Source: Petrolisthes cinctipes
Lineage: Eukaryota; Arthropoda; Malacostraca; Decapoda; Porcellanidae
DNA length: 64,000 bases
Assembly (NCBI GenBank): GCA_033782935.1
Contig: JAWQEG010000621.1
Span: 1,194,001 to 1,258,000 of the forward strand
Reading direction: 5' to 3'
The position numbers were made by a program, and so were the translations under genes. Under the pieces are notes generated by a model. That model had not been told where the DNA came from. It worked only from the letters and a program-made list of their open reading frames with translations, and made no database searches. The number at the start of each line of letters is the position of its first letter. Position 1 is the stretch's first letter. Positions 1 through 11,859 of this stretch are shown in pieces.

Positions 1-1009
1 GACACTTCTCCTGGGCCAGACAACATCCCATATGCAATGTTACGACACTTGGGTGAGGAGGCGATCTCATTTCTTTTAGCTTTATATAACAGAATCTGGC
101 TGGAGGGTGTCTTCCCTTCTGGGTGGAGGGTTACTACCATCCTTCCTTTTCTCAAGCCAGGCAAGGACTCTGGTGTTGCCCTCAATTATCGACCAATTGC
201 CTTGACCTCCTGTCTCTGTAAACTATTTGAAAAGATGGTGAATGTCAGACTGGTATACTTCTTGGAACGGGGTGATTTTCTGTCTTCGTCCCAGTCTGGC
301 TTTCGTGAATACCGTTCCACTATAGATGCTCTGGTCAGGTTGGAAGCTGCTGCATGTGAGACCTTTGCACGACATCAACACCTTGTCTGTGTATTCTTCG
401 ATTTAGAGAAAGCCTATGACACTACATGGCAATATGGCATCCTGCAGCAACTCCATTTATATGGCCTGCGGGGTCGCCTTCCACGCTTTCTTAAGGAGCT
501 TCTCAGTGGTCGCAGTTTTTCTGTGAGGGTTGGTACAACCCACTCAGGATCTGTTGCACAGGAGGAGGGCGTCTCTCAGGGAAGCGTCCTCAGTGTCACA
601 TTATTTGCAGTAGCAATTAATGCCATTGCCTCATCCCTTCCAGACGGTATAGCTAACTCAATGTACGTTGACGACCTAGCAGTCTGGTTTGCTGCTTTCC
701 GTATGTCAGTGGCGGAGCGGCGCATGCAGCTTGCCCTTGACAGGGTGTCATGTTGGACTGGTTCTCATGGGTTTCGATTTTCTCCTTCCAAGACAGTTGC
801 TATGCACTTCTGCCGCATCCGGACTTATTCACGTATGGTCATCGGATACGATGTGTCGAGGAGACTCGCTTTTTGGGTCTCCTTTTTGACAAACGTTTGA
901 CTTGGGTTCCCCACTTACGTACACTTAAGGTCTCTTGCCTCAAGGCTCTTAACCTGTTGAGGGTCCTGAGCCATACATCCTGGGGGGCTGATCGGGCCAC
1001 CCTCCTCCG
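1..1009 (+). pseudogene. N1 non-LTR retrotransposon, RT fragment (5' half of split copy 1)
   Basis: Reverse transcriptase of an endonuclease/RT/RNase H non-LTR element. The frame is already open at the window start and reads the palm motifs: FDLEKAYDTTW (motif A, near 399), SQGSVLS (near 575) and YVDDLAVW (near 664). The same protein is encoded by the minus-strand copy at 22407-29400. Near 811-835 the reading frame shifts by one, so RT continues in another frame (FLGLLFDKRLTW) up to about 1008. There the copy is cut by the LTR provirus starting at 1010; it resumes at 9711. The frameshift and the insertion make it non-functional. The family, seen from copy 2, has a CCHC ORF1 and is best placed near the I superfamily because it has RNase H. 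Its 5' end lies outside the window. Confidence 0.9.
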
Positions 1010-1632
1010 TGTACAGTACAGTATAGCTAGGAGGGTAACACACAGCTTCCCCACTTGAAGCAACAAAAACCAGAACACCTTCTGACAATAACAAACACAA
1101 AAGGGCCAACCTCCTTACCTCCAATTTCTCACTGTCATCTCTAAACTCAAGAGAGAGAGGGAGAGAAAGGAGGAGAGAGAGAGAGAGGGAGAGAAAGTAG
1201 AAAGAGAGAGAGAGAAGAATTGGGTGGAGCTTAGACAAGAACTCCACCCCTTTTCAAGAAGATAATAATAATAATAATATCTGAATAGACTTGGCATCTT
1301 CCAATAGAGAATGTATATAAGCAGTGAAGTTGAACTAATATGTAGGATTTCTTAAACCGACTCCCAGGGCTATAACCTGTCTCCATAAGAGAGAGACACA
1401 GGCATATCAGACAAGGCATCAAATATAACTCCCTGTATAGAGATAAGTATGTATAAATAAATTAAGCCTAAAGAAACTTGTGCAGTCACTTTACCTAAGA
1501 ACACCACTACGCCGAGCTCGCTACCTAAGACCACAACAACCACAACAACAACAACAACTACTACGACTACAACTCCTGAATAAGGTACTGTATCAGATCC
1601 TGAACGAGTTAAAGCCTTAGAGGACTGGTACA
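1010..1632 (+). repeat. 5' LTR of the provirus
   Basis: 623 bp, starting TGTACAGTACAG and ending CTGGTACA. It pairs with 9097-9710 (614 bp). The visible length difference is a 9-bp change in the (CAA)n stretch near 1540, plus a few substitutions. It contains a purine-rich (GA)n block near 1149-1214 and an ATGTATATAAGC segment near 1311 that may be a TATA-type promoter. Confidence 0.92.
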
Positions 1633-2482
1633 TTTTGATGGCAGCGGTGTTTTTGCAACAGAGCAACTTGCAAGGTAAAGACTTCACGGGAGTACAGTGA
1701 CTAACATAGTTCATGGACAAGTTGAAGGAATCTGCTTGTAAATTCTCTCAAGTAATTTCTTCAGTGGGTAATCTTACGACCTCTAACGAGGGAGATAAAC
1801 CACAAATTCTTCACCTACAAGAAACACCTGCTTCAACATAACTGCAACTGACCTACAGAGAACCTCATCTACTTCACAATAAACAATCATCACTTCATCA
1901 CTACGGCGATCCTGTTACGTAAATGCTTTCGTAAGGACAACGCCATCACTACATCACCTCCACGCTGACGCCTCCTTATACGTAAATTCTCTCGTAAAAG
2001 TCAACGTTCATCATCTTCACTCCAATCACGACTGTTAGTGTGTTCGTCACTTCACGGTCGTCACACCTTCACCACATCGTCGCCTCGTCAGGCAACGCCC
2101 CAACAAAACTTCCACTCGTCGTCATCGTCGTTGCAACTACAGTCAACTAAAGTAGGTACACATTACATGTTACATTACATTATTTTTCACTTGTCCACGA
2201 ACATGTTAGAAGATAGGTTCCTCAATAACAGCCCAGACAACAGAAAACAAGTGCCAAATTAAAACAAAAGTAAAGATATAATCCCCCATTAATCCAAAGG
2301 TATCATAACTAACTTCGAATATCCCTGATAATGATTCACTAGCCTCCAAGCTAGATTCCTCTACCTCCCTAAGTTTCGTTTGTGGTTCCAACACATTCGA
2401 GTACATTCCTTTCTTTCTCCAAACCTTACCCCCATTAAAGCCTCTATCTGGTATACTATATTAACCTGTATTTTCTCCAACA
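1633..2482 (+). other. Provirus 5' leader
   Basis: Untranslated region between the 5' LTR and gag. A TGG-starting segment (TGGCAGCGGTG, from 1639) six bases after the LTR is a possible primer-binding site, but I could not match it to a named tRNA. No other feature is recognised. Confidence 0.5.
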
Positions 2483-3207
2483 ATGGCTACTCCTCCACAA
2501 TCTCCGACTGTCTCTGCTCTTCTAACAACTTCTTCTAACCCCACTAACTCTACTATGCAAGCAATGAGAATTTTACCCACCCACAATTATTCAAAGTACT
2601 ATACGGGAGATAATCCACGGTATGGGATTCATCTCTTCTTGCGTCATTTGGAGGATGTGTTTTACCAAGCGAATATAGAGCAGGACGCACATAAGATAAG
2701 ATTCGTGAGAGAGCATATTGCACCACATAGTCCAGCCAGTTATATAATAACTACAAGTGTGTTTCTAATCCACAGAATTTAACGTCATATGCTACATTCA
2801 GACAGTCACTTATTGATGTTTTTGGGGATGGTAAACTACATCATTCATTATCATGGGTTCAGAGAATAATTAAAACAAAGGCAGACAACATAAATACAAG
2901 TGAACCAGCAAAAGCACTTGCATTATCAGGGTCTCTAACTTTAAATTCGAAGGAATCTCGTATCATACATCGTGAATTACAGATTACTCAATCCAAGGGT
3001 ACGAAGATTTTTAATTTTGATGCCACACCTACTCAAGGGGAATCACAGGGAAAACGTTGCAAACATTGTAACGAAAGTAATCATAAATACAGTCATTTAC
3101 ATGAGTCAAAGTCGCATTCCTTAGATGAATGCATGATCCTTAACAGAATGAAACGGGACTGGCACAATCGAAACATGATGTATGAAACGAGACCGCCACA
3201 ATATTAA
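2483..3207 (+). pseudogene. Provirus gag remnant
   Basis: A reading frame starts MATPPQSPTVSALL and contains a capsid-like stretch (HLFLRHLEDVFYQANIE). It breaks near 2780, and a coherent frame then runs to about 3207. That second part ends with a Cys/His cluster: CKHCNES near 3058, then a His-rich stretch and DEC near 3128. This resembles the nucleocapsid zinc-binding region of insect-type Ty3/gypsy Gag. Position directly after the leader and before the protease supports gag. It is interrupted and would not give an intact protein. Confidence 0.65.
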
Positions 3208-3219
3208 AACGTCCCGAAA

Positions 3220-6200
3220 ATATAACTGTAGGCCCTGTCGTCGCATTTACCAATAATATACTATAATTCCCTGTCCTAGTATCACATAGTAACACCCCCT
3301 TAATGATAGACACAGGCGCCGCAGTTTCCTTGTTATCGGATAATTCCTTTAACAAATTGAGCAAATTAGGTCCCCAGCGGCATTTATAAACCAAGATTGA
3401 ACAGGTGACATAGAATTGTCAACCATGACAGGCAATAAATTACAGGTCTTAGGGAAACTAACCCTTCCTGTACGGTTAGCCAAGGGAACTAACCATATTC
3501 ATAATGAATTTTATATAATACGAAATTATAAACTAGGTTTATCATACCTTATTAAACAAACCATAATAATAAACCCTAAACATAAAATAATACATTTTAG
3601 GAATTAATGTATTCCAATACAGGATTGTCCAGGCCAAAATATATAAGTCCAGGTAATGTTAACCCTATACGTATTGAAAATGAGGGAAATAACCCCATTA
3701 TCATAAAGGCCATTGCTGCATATAATATTATATTAACTCCAAATTTCGTCCATAAATTGAAGGCAAAGCTTCCATCTCATGTACAGCCACATACTACCGT
3801 TCTATCCTTAATAAAACTAGTAAAATAATATATAACCAGGGATTAATTTACTTAACTAATGTAAACAGTGAAAATGTCACCGATATTAATAAACCATTTA
3901 CCAATATTCATGTACAGAAAGGAACATACCTATGTGATCTGTACAGATGGAAGTTAGACCAATACCACAAGGAAATATTGTATCGGTTCTTACCGAAGGA
4001 TATAAATAGATAGCCACATATTGAAATGCGATTGCCCTACCTGTAAATTATTAGGAAAAAAATATACCATTACTCTAACATCTCCTTAACCCATTTACTC
4101 GAGCATATAGACTACCGTACCGCATAGTACACAGAAAGTGGTAAACGAAATATTAAATGAAATGATGGATGAAGGCATTATTAAGAATTCTAACTCCCAT
4201 TTTAACAGCCCAATGTTTTTGGTTTCAAGAAACAAATAATGGTGATTTTAGGCCAGTCATTGATTGCAGAAAAATAAATAATGCTACATAAAAAAATAAA
4301 TATTCCCTCCGTCCTTAAAGATGTTTTGTCTAACATTGGTGAAACAAAACATATGATATTCTCCACATTAAACTTGGTCAGTGGAAACTGGCAAGTAATA
4401 TTAGATGATAAAAGTCAACCCATTACGACATTTAATAATTCCCATGGTTATTATGAATACATTCGTAGACCATTTGGTTTATGTAATGCTTCATCCACAT
4501 TTCAGCATATGATCAATTTTCGTATTGGTTTTATTAATAACGTAGTCATCGCTAATCTCAACGATTTGATTATTTTCATACTAAGTAACTATAAAGACGG
4601 TTATACAGAGATTACATTAGGTAGGCCTCAAACTTTAAATGTCTATGTCTCATTTTCTTACCAGGAAATTATAATTTTAGGTTATCCATTTAACCGCCCT
4701 TGTGCTCCATACACAATCTGATAAAATACGAGCAATGAGAGTATTCACTATTCTAAATAAATGTTACTAACATAAAATCTTTCTTGGTCTTATGTTCTTA
4801 TATAGAATCTTTGTAAAATATTTTCCCAAGTAACTAAAACACCTAAATAATCCCCTCGAGAAAGATACAAATTTTGTATGGATGCCAGAAAAACAGCTAA
4901 GCTTTGAATTATTAAAGGTTAATTAATGTAAGCTTCAATTCTTACGTTCCCAAATATTCATTGTCTTTTATGGAGTGTACAGATGCTTCTTCAGTAGGCT
5001 ACGGCGCTATAGTTCTACTTATGTAAGAGATAGCTATGGGTCTATGTCAGGTATGTACTTATGCTTAGAGAATATTAAGTACGCAGATAACTCGTTACTC
5101 TGTAACAAAACAGGAAACTTAAAGCAATATTATGGGCACTTCGTACTTTTAGAGAAATCATATTAGGCTATCCTTTACATGTTTTCGCGAATTATCAAAC
5201 GATCCTTGGCTTACTATAACCTCAAACCCTAACGGGAAAATTAGCCAGATATTGTCTAACAATTCAGGAATTTCTCCCGCATATTGATATTAACTATCTT
5301 TTAGGACGATTAAATAAAGTAGTAGATCCCTTAAACAGTCATCTTGTCCTTTTAGTTCCGAGGACACCCATGGACTTTGACCTTAATGCGGTTCGTAAAC
5401 ATTAGCAAACAATTCTAGGATGAATGTAATAAAATATTCATTAAAAACTGAGGATGAAAATATTGGCCCAGAACTACCCAGTCACTTAAATATATTTTCC
5501 CTTCATGATGATATTATTTATAGAAAACTTAGGAAACGTGACGAAAAAACAATCAAATAGTGATACAACAAATAATGATTCCCTCAGTATTAATTACCCT
5601 TATATCATAATACAGCAGCAAGGCATCCTGGGAGAGATAGGTACCTGACCACTCTCCATACAATACACCATTAGCATAAACTAAGGGTAGATGATGAAAC
5701 ACATATATCGCTCAGTGCGAAGCAGACAATGCAAATAAAGGCCATACATTTGGACCTGTTCCATGACGGGAATCCATAATCCTGGACGAATCATGGAACG
5801 TAGTAGGAATAGATCTACTTTCCTTAACAATTCCGAATCAGGACGCAAATAAGGTATTACCAATGGTTAACCATTTTCTAGATATTTGGTGGCGGCACAA
5901 CTACGAAAAAAAAAAAAAAAAAAAAAAAAAAAAACGCAAAGGTAAGTGCACATATATATAACAACCAACTTCATATGACCATATACATGTCTCGATATTA
6001 TAAAAGGTATCTGATTTCTACGACATTAAGCAAACGTTTGTATTACCATATCTCCCAGCATTTAATGGGTTAACAAAACGGCAGCACCGTAAAATACTAG
6101 AAGTACTTCGTGGCACAGGAACAAGGAAAATCCCTCCACATGGGAAGACTGCATCGATATGACGGTCAATAAATACTCGAAAATACGGAAATAAAGGAAA

Positions 6201-6290
6201 AAACTCCACATGAAATACTATATGGCGTATGGATACGTCTTTCATATGATATAAAATTGCCACACGGAATCCATGTTACAACGTGGACAA
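3220..6290 (+). pseudogene. Provirus pol remnant (PR-RT-RNase H-IN)
   Basis: Pieces appear in Ty3/gypsy order, split over several frames. The aspartic protease reads MIDTGAAVSLLS, with the active DTG at 3309-3317. RT fingers (EMMDEGIIKNS) are near 4160. The RT core is at 4281-4721, with PFGLCNASSTFQ near 4469. In the core, motif A reads STLNLVSG and motif C ANLNDLIIF, so Asp has become Asn in both. RNase H starts ECTDASSVGYGAI near 4974. Integrase shows a zinc-region echo (near 5620), VVGIDLLSL (near 5802) and a C-terminal EILYG segment (near 6212). A 29-base poly-A run (about 5906-5934) lies where the middle of integrase should be. Loss of catalytic residues plus many stops make it inactive. 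Confidence 0.82.
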
Positions 6291-6351
6291 CTACACTGAA
6301 CGACAGTGAGTTGCATTTCAACAATTTCATCATGATGTACAAAACGATCTA

Positions 6352-6700
6352 CAGGCTTGCATGGATATAATGCGTGATCGCCAACATAACAAAACAAATT
6401 ATGGGCTTGCATGAAAATAATGCGTGATCGCCAACATAACAAAACAAATTATGGGCTTGCATGAAAATAATGCGTGATCGCCAACATAACAAAACAAATT
6501 ATGAGCTTGCATGAAAATAATGCATGATCGCCAACATAACAAAACAAATTATGGGCTTGCATGGATAATGCGTGATCGCCAACATAACAAAACAAATTCT
6601 AGGCTTGCATGAATATAATGCATGATTGCCGACATAACAAAACAAATTATGAGCTTGCATGGAAATATTGCGTAATCGCCGACATAATAAAGCACATAAC
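6352..6700 (+). repeat. 50-bp tandem repeat
   Basis: About seven copies of a 50-bp unit, one slightly shorter, containing TGCGTGATCGCCAACATAAC and an ATGGGCTTGCATG segment. They lie between the integrase remnant and the env-like frame of the provirus. Copies differ by only a few bases, so expansion came after much of the decay of pol. Confidence 0.9.
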
Positions 6701-7005
6701 TCAATATGTTCACTCCAAGTGATAACGGGTACCCGATCGAATCTTCACACTTCTTTAGTAGGTAATAAACCTATAATAATGCATAATTTTACCAGGCGGT
6801 TGATATTGTTTATGTAAAGAGAATAAAGAAATTGGTAAAAGCGCGCAAAAACCCAACATCCACAATGAAACCAATCAATATCTCTTGAACAGTAACAATT
6901 CCTCTTCTTAGTAATTTTATCCCTACTATTGATGATAATAATATAAACAATTATAAACAAAAACTCCGATCGGTTTCCAATGATATATAATAATTTTTCT
7001 TACGG

Positions 7006-8720
7006 ATGTGGCCCACATCAACCTATATAACGGTTTTCGTGTTTATACTCGCGGCGGCTACAAGCTCCGACGAAGTGCATCAAGCGGATAAAGATGACGT
7101 CTACATTCTGAGAGTTCTCGTTTACAATTTTATCAAACAATTGAAAAGAGAAAAAGGAAATAATAAAATATTGGGGAAGAACGATATTATCATTAATTTT
7201 TATAAGGTATCTGACTTATTACATAAATTTTCTGCCATTGAGCAGTGGGTACAGATAAGGTATTTAATGATACACTAGTTTTGTTTGACAGGTATCAAAC
7301 AAATGAATTTCCCAATTTAAATGTATTATATTCTAAGGTGTCCTGTCACCATTGGGCGCCCTAGGAAGGAATTCAGCGACTCAGGTAATATTGCTCGCTT
7401 ATTATACAAAAAAAAAAAATAATGGCTTAGAACCATCATCACAGCCCAGAGCGTGATTTGGATATTTTAAGCGGAATTTCATCAACACTATTTGGTAATA
7501 CTTAGATAGTTGTATACAAGCATTATCCCATACATAAAAGGTTGCAGGACAAGCCTTTGCAAATCAAGGTAAGATAGAGTAACAGGTATATACTGTATTC
7601 GAGTGCAAATCACTGCACAGAAATTAAATACGATTTATATAACTTTACAAGATCAACGAATGAAAAGAACTACATATATGGAATAATCATATCATATTTT
7701 AGGCTTCTATTTATTTCTGTGAATTAGCAGGAAATGAATTGCAGGTGAGGAACAGAGAAAAATGACAACCATTTATTTCTTAAGAGAGTATTTACTGCGA
7801 CTAAGGTAAGATCAACTCACAATTATTACCACTCCAACAGCTACGAAATATAATGGTATAATCAATGATGAAATACCATCTTACTTATTATCTTCATCCA
7901 CCTACTTGGTATATTATTATACATTAATGCGTAGTGTATTACTACAAGATCATAATCCCATTATTATTCACATAAAAGATAAAATGTTTTTCCCAAGCTA
8001 CGTACTTCACCAATTCCCTATGAAAATGGAAGTAATCCTTTCACATTCGATTTTCATCCAATAAGTATTCTACTTAGTGATGATGTCATCAGTAACACAC
8101 AACACTTCAAGTGCCATGTTGCATATCTTCATAGATGTTTGTCTTGCATATTTCTTTGCATTTAAGTTGCATATAAATCTCCAAAGGATGCAAAATCTTC
8201 ACTTGCTTGGAATCAAAGTAATACTAATCAAGCCCTATATGCATGTACATTCATATCTATTACTAATCAATATCTCTTTTCATCATCAATTTTAATTTCC
8301 ACTATCTATACTTACCTGCTGATACACAATTAACATTGATTTACCCTAATTACACTACACCTTGTATGGTTCAAGGCTACTATAAAGAAACAGACTCATA
8401 GGAAATACGATCCAAGGGAATCGTTACCTTGCCTAATAAACATAAACGTGCTTGACAACATGACATAATCTTTTCCACCTTTCCCCCTATTTCATTTAAA
8501 GTCGACTTGTTTAACATCTCCTCATTATCAGTTGTTTCGGAAAAAGTGCAACTATTATGTTATTCAAGGAGAATAGGCTTCAATCATCCTTATTATATAA
8601 TTTGATTCCTCCATATATTGATCAAAATAAAACTGAGTACCAATGTTTCTTATCCACTGTCTTATCTTTCTGCCATGTACTATCATATTTATGTATTGTA
8701 TAAGAACGAACTATTGAGGT
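7006..8720 (+). pseudogene. Provirus env-like remnant
   Basis: The region after pol opens with a frame (7006-7278) whose first 22 residues look like a signal peptide: MWPTSTY followed by a hydrophobic stretch ending AAATSS. About 440 bases on, in another frame at 7443-7502, is ERDLDILSGISSTLFGN. This resembles the conserved patch that follows the cleavage site in errantivirus and baculovirus F-type envelope proteins, which is hydrophobic and ends in LFG. Further coherent but broken stretches run to about 8720. Many stops interrupt it. Position between pol and the 3' LTR fits env. I did not see an intact fusion peptide or anchor, so the call stays moderate. Confidence 0.55.
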
Positions 8721-9096
8721 ATACTGAATTATGTTGTATTGAAAAGAATAGGACTGTTATTTCACAGTCTCAACATAGCAACACGCCCCCTTATTAATGT
8801 GTGAACCTTTAGCATAGGTTAGCTTATATACACACAATAACATGCACCTAGCTAAACACATTAATTTTAAGATGATTTTTATGTGACGATGTATTAATAT
8901 TCATGTATTAATGATACTATCTATGTTCATTTATGTACAAGGTGTGCCTATGTCTTAAGGTCTATTTTTAGGTTACTATACATGTCTTCATTGTTACTAT
9001 CTTAATTATCATATATCCTACCAACATTGTGAACTGGACATCTATTAAATAAAGCTTTAATGCCTGGGGGGCCAGGCAGGTAGCGGACTGAGCAAA

Positions 9097-9710
9097 TGTA
9101 CAGTACAGTATAGCTAGGAGGGTAACACACAGCTTCCCCACTTGAAGCAACAAAAACCAGAACACCTTCTGACAATAACAAACACAAAAGGGCCAACCTC
9201 CTTACCTCCAATTTCTCACTGTCATCTCTAAACTCAAGAGAGAGAGGGAGAGAAAGGAGGAGAGAGAGAGAGAGGGAGAGAAAGTAGAAAGAGAGAGAGA
9301 GAAGAATTGGGTGGAGCTTAGACAAGAACTCCACCCCTTTTCAAGAAGATAATAATAATAATAATATCTGAATAGACTTGGCATCTTCCAATAGAGAATG
9401 TAGATAAGCAGTGAAGTTGAACTAATATGTAGGATTTCCTAAACCGACTCCCAGGGCTATAACCTGTCTCCATAAGAGAGAGACACAGGCATATCAGACA
9501 AGGCATCAAATATAACTCCCTGTATAGAGATAAGTATGTATAAATAAATTAAGCCTAAAGAAACTTGTGAAGTCACTTTACCTAAGAACACCACTACGCC
9601 GAGCTCGCTACCTAAGACCACAACAACAACAACAACTACTACGACTACAACTCCTGAATAAGGTACTGTATCAGATCCTGAACGAGTTAAAGCCTTAGAG
9701 GACTGGTACA
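9097..9710 (+). repeat. 3' LTR of the provirus
   Basis: 614 bp, TG...CA, matching 1010-1632. It is followed directly by TCCG (9711-9714), the second copy of the target-site duplication, and then by N1 sequence. Confidence 0.92.
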
Positions 9711-11366
9711 TCCGCCTATACCATGTTCTTATTAGGTCAAAACTCGACTATGGGTGTGAGGTGTACTCTTCTGCCACCGATGCCCGTCTCAGAGTTTTAG
9801 ACCCTGTTCATCAAGCTGGAGTACGTCTGGCGACCGGAGCCTTCAGGTCGTCCCCAATCCCCAGTCTCCTGGTGGACGCTAATGAGCCACCTTTTGATCT
9901 CCGTCGCCAGTCCTTGATGGTTCGTTGTTGGCATCGATTACATCGACTTCCTGACTCCCTACCTTGCTTGGAGGTGTCATCTGATATCATGTCTCAGTAC
10001 TACCTTTTACATTCTCGTGCACCATGGCCCTTTGGCTTCCGAGTCAGGAAGGCTATGGAGGAGATGGGCATAGATGACTTCCAGATTTGTCCTGTGAGGG
10101 TCCCCAGGGTGGCTCCATGACTTCTTCCAGAAGTTTTCCCCTGCACCTGCTTTACAGACAAGAAGGAATCTCTTCCTCCTCCAGTGGCTCGTTCCCTCTT
10201 TTTAGAACATGCCTTCACTCACAGGGAGTCCCTCCCTGTGTACACTGATGGGTCAAAGTCTGATGCTGGAGTTGGCTTTAGAGTTGTCTTTCCTGACTTT
10301 TGTCGTGGAGGTAGGCTCCCTTCTGTCATGTCCATTTTTACTGCTGAGCTCTCGGCCATTTTATATGCCCTCCAAGTTATTTTTACTCTCCCTCAGCCAT
10401 CGTTTACTATTTTTAGTGATTCCTGTAGTGCCTTGCAGGCCTAGTGCAATTTTAACTCTTCTCATCCCCTGGTGTTGGCCATTCTTGAGTGGCTTGTCCT
10501 CCTGGGTCGTCGTGGCCGCAAAGTCACTTTTTGTTGGGTCGCGGCCCATGTGGGTGTTGATGGGAATGAACGGGCTGACGCCCTGGCTAAGGCTGTGGTC
10601 TTTAATTCCCGGCCTCCTGCCAGGCATCATCCTGTTCCTGCAGTGGACCTTTGACCCTACATAGATGCTACCGTTCGTTCCTGCTGGCAGGACAGATGGG
10701 ACGCCGTCGGGGCTAACAAGCTCTGCGACATCCGCCAGCGCCTTGGATTGTGGAGCTACAGTAGCCTGTCCCGCCGGTGGGAGACGGCTCTTGTCCGTCT
10801 CCGCATTGGCCACACATTATTGACTCATGGCTATTTAATGGAGAGGGCTCACCCTCCCTACTGTGATGATTGTCTTGTCCCTTTGACAGTACGGCATCTT
10901 ATTGTCGAGTGTCCCAGCCTTGGGGACCTTCGTCGTAGAAACCTCTCCGAGTACCAGAAGGGTGACAGTTCTTACAGTCTCTCCCAGGTGCTCGGGGAGG
11001 AGGCTTGTAGTGTGGGAGGGAACACCCTCTCCTATGTGGAGGAAGCTGGCCTTCTCCACAAATTGTGAATTTTATTGTATTTATGGCTATTAATCTTTAG
11101 GTAGTTAAAGTTTAATGTTTCTTTCGTTAATATTTCAATTCTTTTATATATCTAACTTAGTAGGTTATTTCATTAATATATGATTTTTTGGAAGACGTGG
11201 GTTTTATTCATGCTGCTTCTCCCTTTCGAGGTACTGAAAATTATTTAATCTTTGTACATATTTTATTAATGATGTAGATGACCTTTTTATGTTGGGCGGT
11301 ATATGACCATTGTTGTTGCGCCGCCAGATGCCTAATGGCATCAATAAATCAATCAATCAATCAATC
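9711..11366 (+). pseudogene. N1 non-LTR retrotransposon, 3' half of split copy 1
   Basis: Continues the RT thumb region, then RNase H and the 3' UTR. RNase H reads YTDGSKSDAG (near 10240), TAELSAIL, FSDSCSALQA and NERADALAKA (near 10567), the usual D-E-D-D scaffold. A C-terminal Cys/His stretch (CDDCLVP, VRHLIVECPSL) follows and the protein ends at 11068 (LLHKL). Stops at 10118-10120, 10441-10443 and 10653-10655 break it; two look like C-to-T or G-to-A decay compared with copy 2. The 3' UTR runs to about 11366 and ends ATCAATAAA followed by TCAA repeats, the tail shared by all N1 copies here. Confidence 0.9.
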
Positions 11367-11859
11367 GTCAAACTTTCCTGCGTTTTCCTCAAGAGATGTC
11401 TATGTCAAGCTCTCCTTCACTGGGAACACATCTACGGACACAAAGCTGCGTTGGTTGGCTGATGTCAGCAGGGCTTTCCAAATGCAGTGTTAATTAACCT
11501 AATTAAAGACCAAACTTTGTGCAATGATGAAATTTAACAAATAATTAGTTTTTCTGCCTTTATTTAGGCCGAGTAGTCCGTATAGGTAATAAAATATCAA
11601 ATTTCCAAATTTCTAGATAATCTTTTTGGTTTGTGACAATTATGATCCATCGGTCCAATGGTCAAAATTAAATGTCTGTAAATGTTTCATGGTTACTTTT
11701 TCCTCTTGTGACCAGGAGAACATAATAATATCAGTCTTCTAGTCCACAATAATCAGTCTTGTATTACACATTCCATAATAATATAGTAAATCAAACAATA
11801 ATGTCCTTGATTGAACACAGGATATACTGTGTGTGGTGCTTTATTCTGTGTGGAATGAA
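11367..11859. other. No gene recognised
   Basis: AT-rich stretch between the N1 tail and the piggyBac remnant. A short open frame continues from the tail to 11493 but shows no motif I know. The distal part may be 3' flanking sequence of the piggyBac gene. Confidence 0.5.

Larger units (their letters stand above)
1010..9710 (+). mobile_element. Decayed Ty3/gypsy-type LTR provirus with env remnant
   Basis: An 8.7 kb LTR retroelement inserted into the N1 RT gene. It starts TG and ends CA, has two near-identical LTRs (1010-1632, 9097-9710), and is flanked by the 4-bp duplication TCCG (1006-1009 and 9711-9714). Removing it with one TCCG restores the N1 sequence seen in the minus copy near 24190-24210. 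Between the LTRs are recognisable gag, protease, RT, RNase H and integrase remnants in the order typical of Ty3/gypsy, then an env-like region with a signal peptide. Stops and frameshifts occur throughout, and key catalytic residues are lost, so it is long dead although the LTRs remain similar. An endogenous errantivirus-like element is the best reading. Confidence 0.87.

Noticed and set aside
1115..1297. Ser/Leu-rich minus-strand frames in the LTRs (also at 9202-9384)
   Set aside because: They arise from (GA)n and AAT simple repeats and occur identically in both LTRs; no gene.
6352..6700. Possible CRISPR array
   Set aside because: The 50-bp units are contiguous, without unique spacers, and the DNA is eukaryotic.
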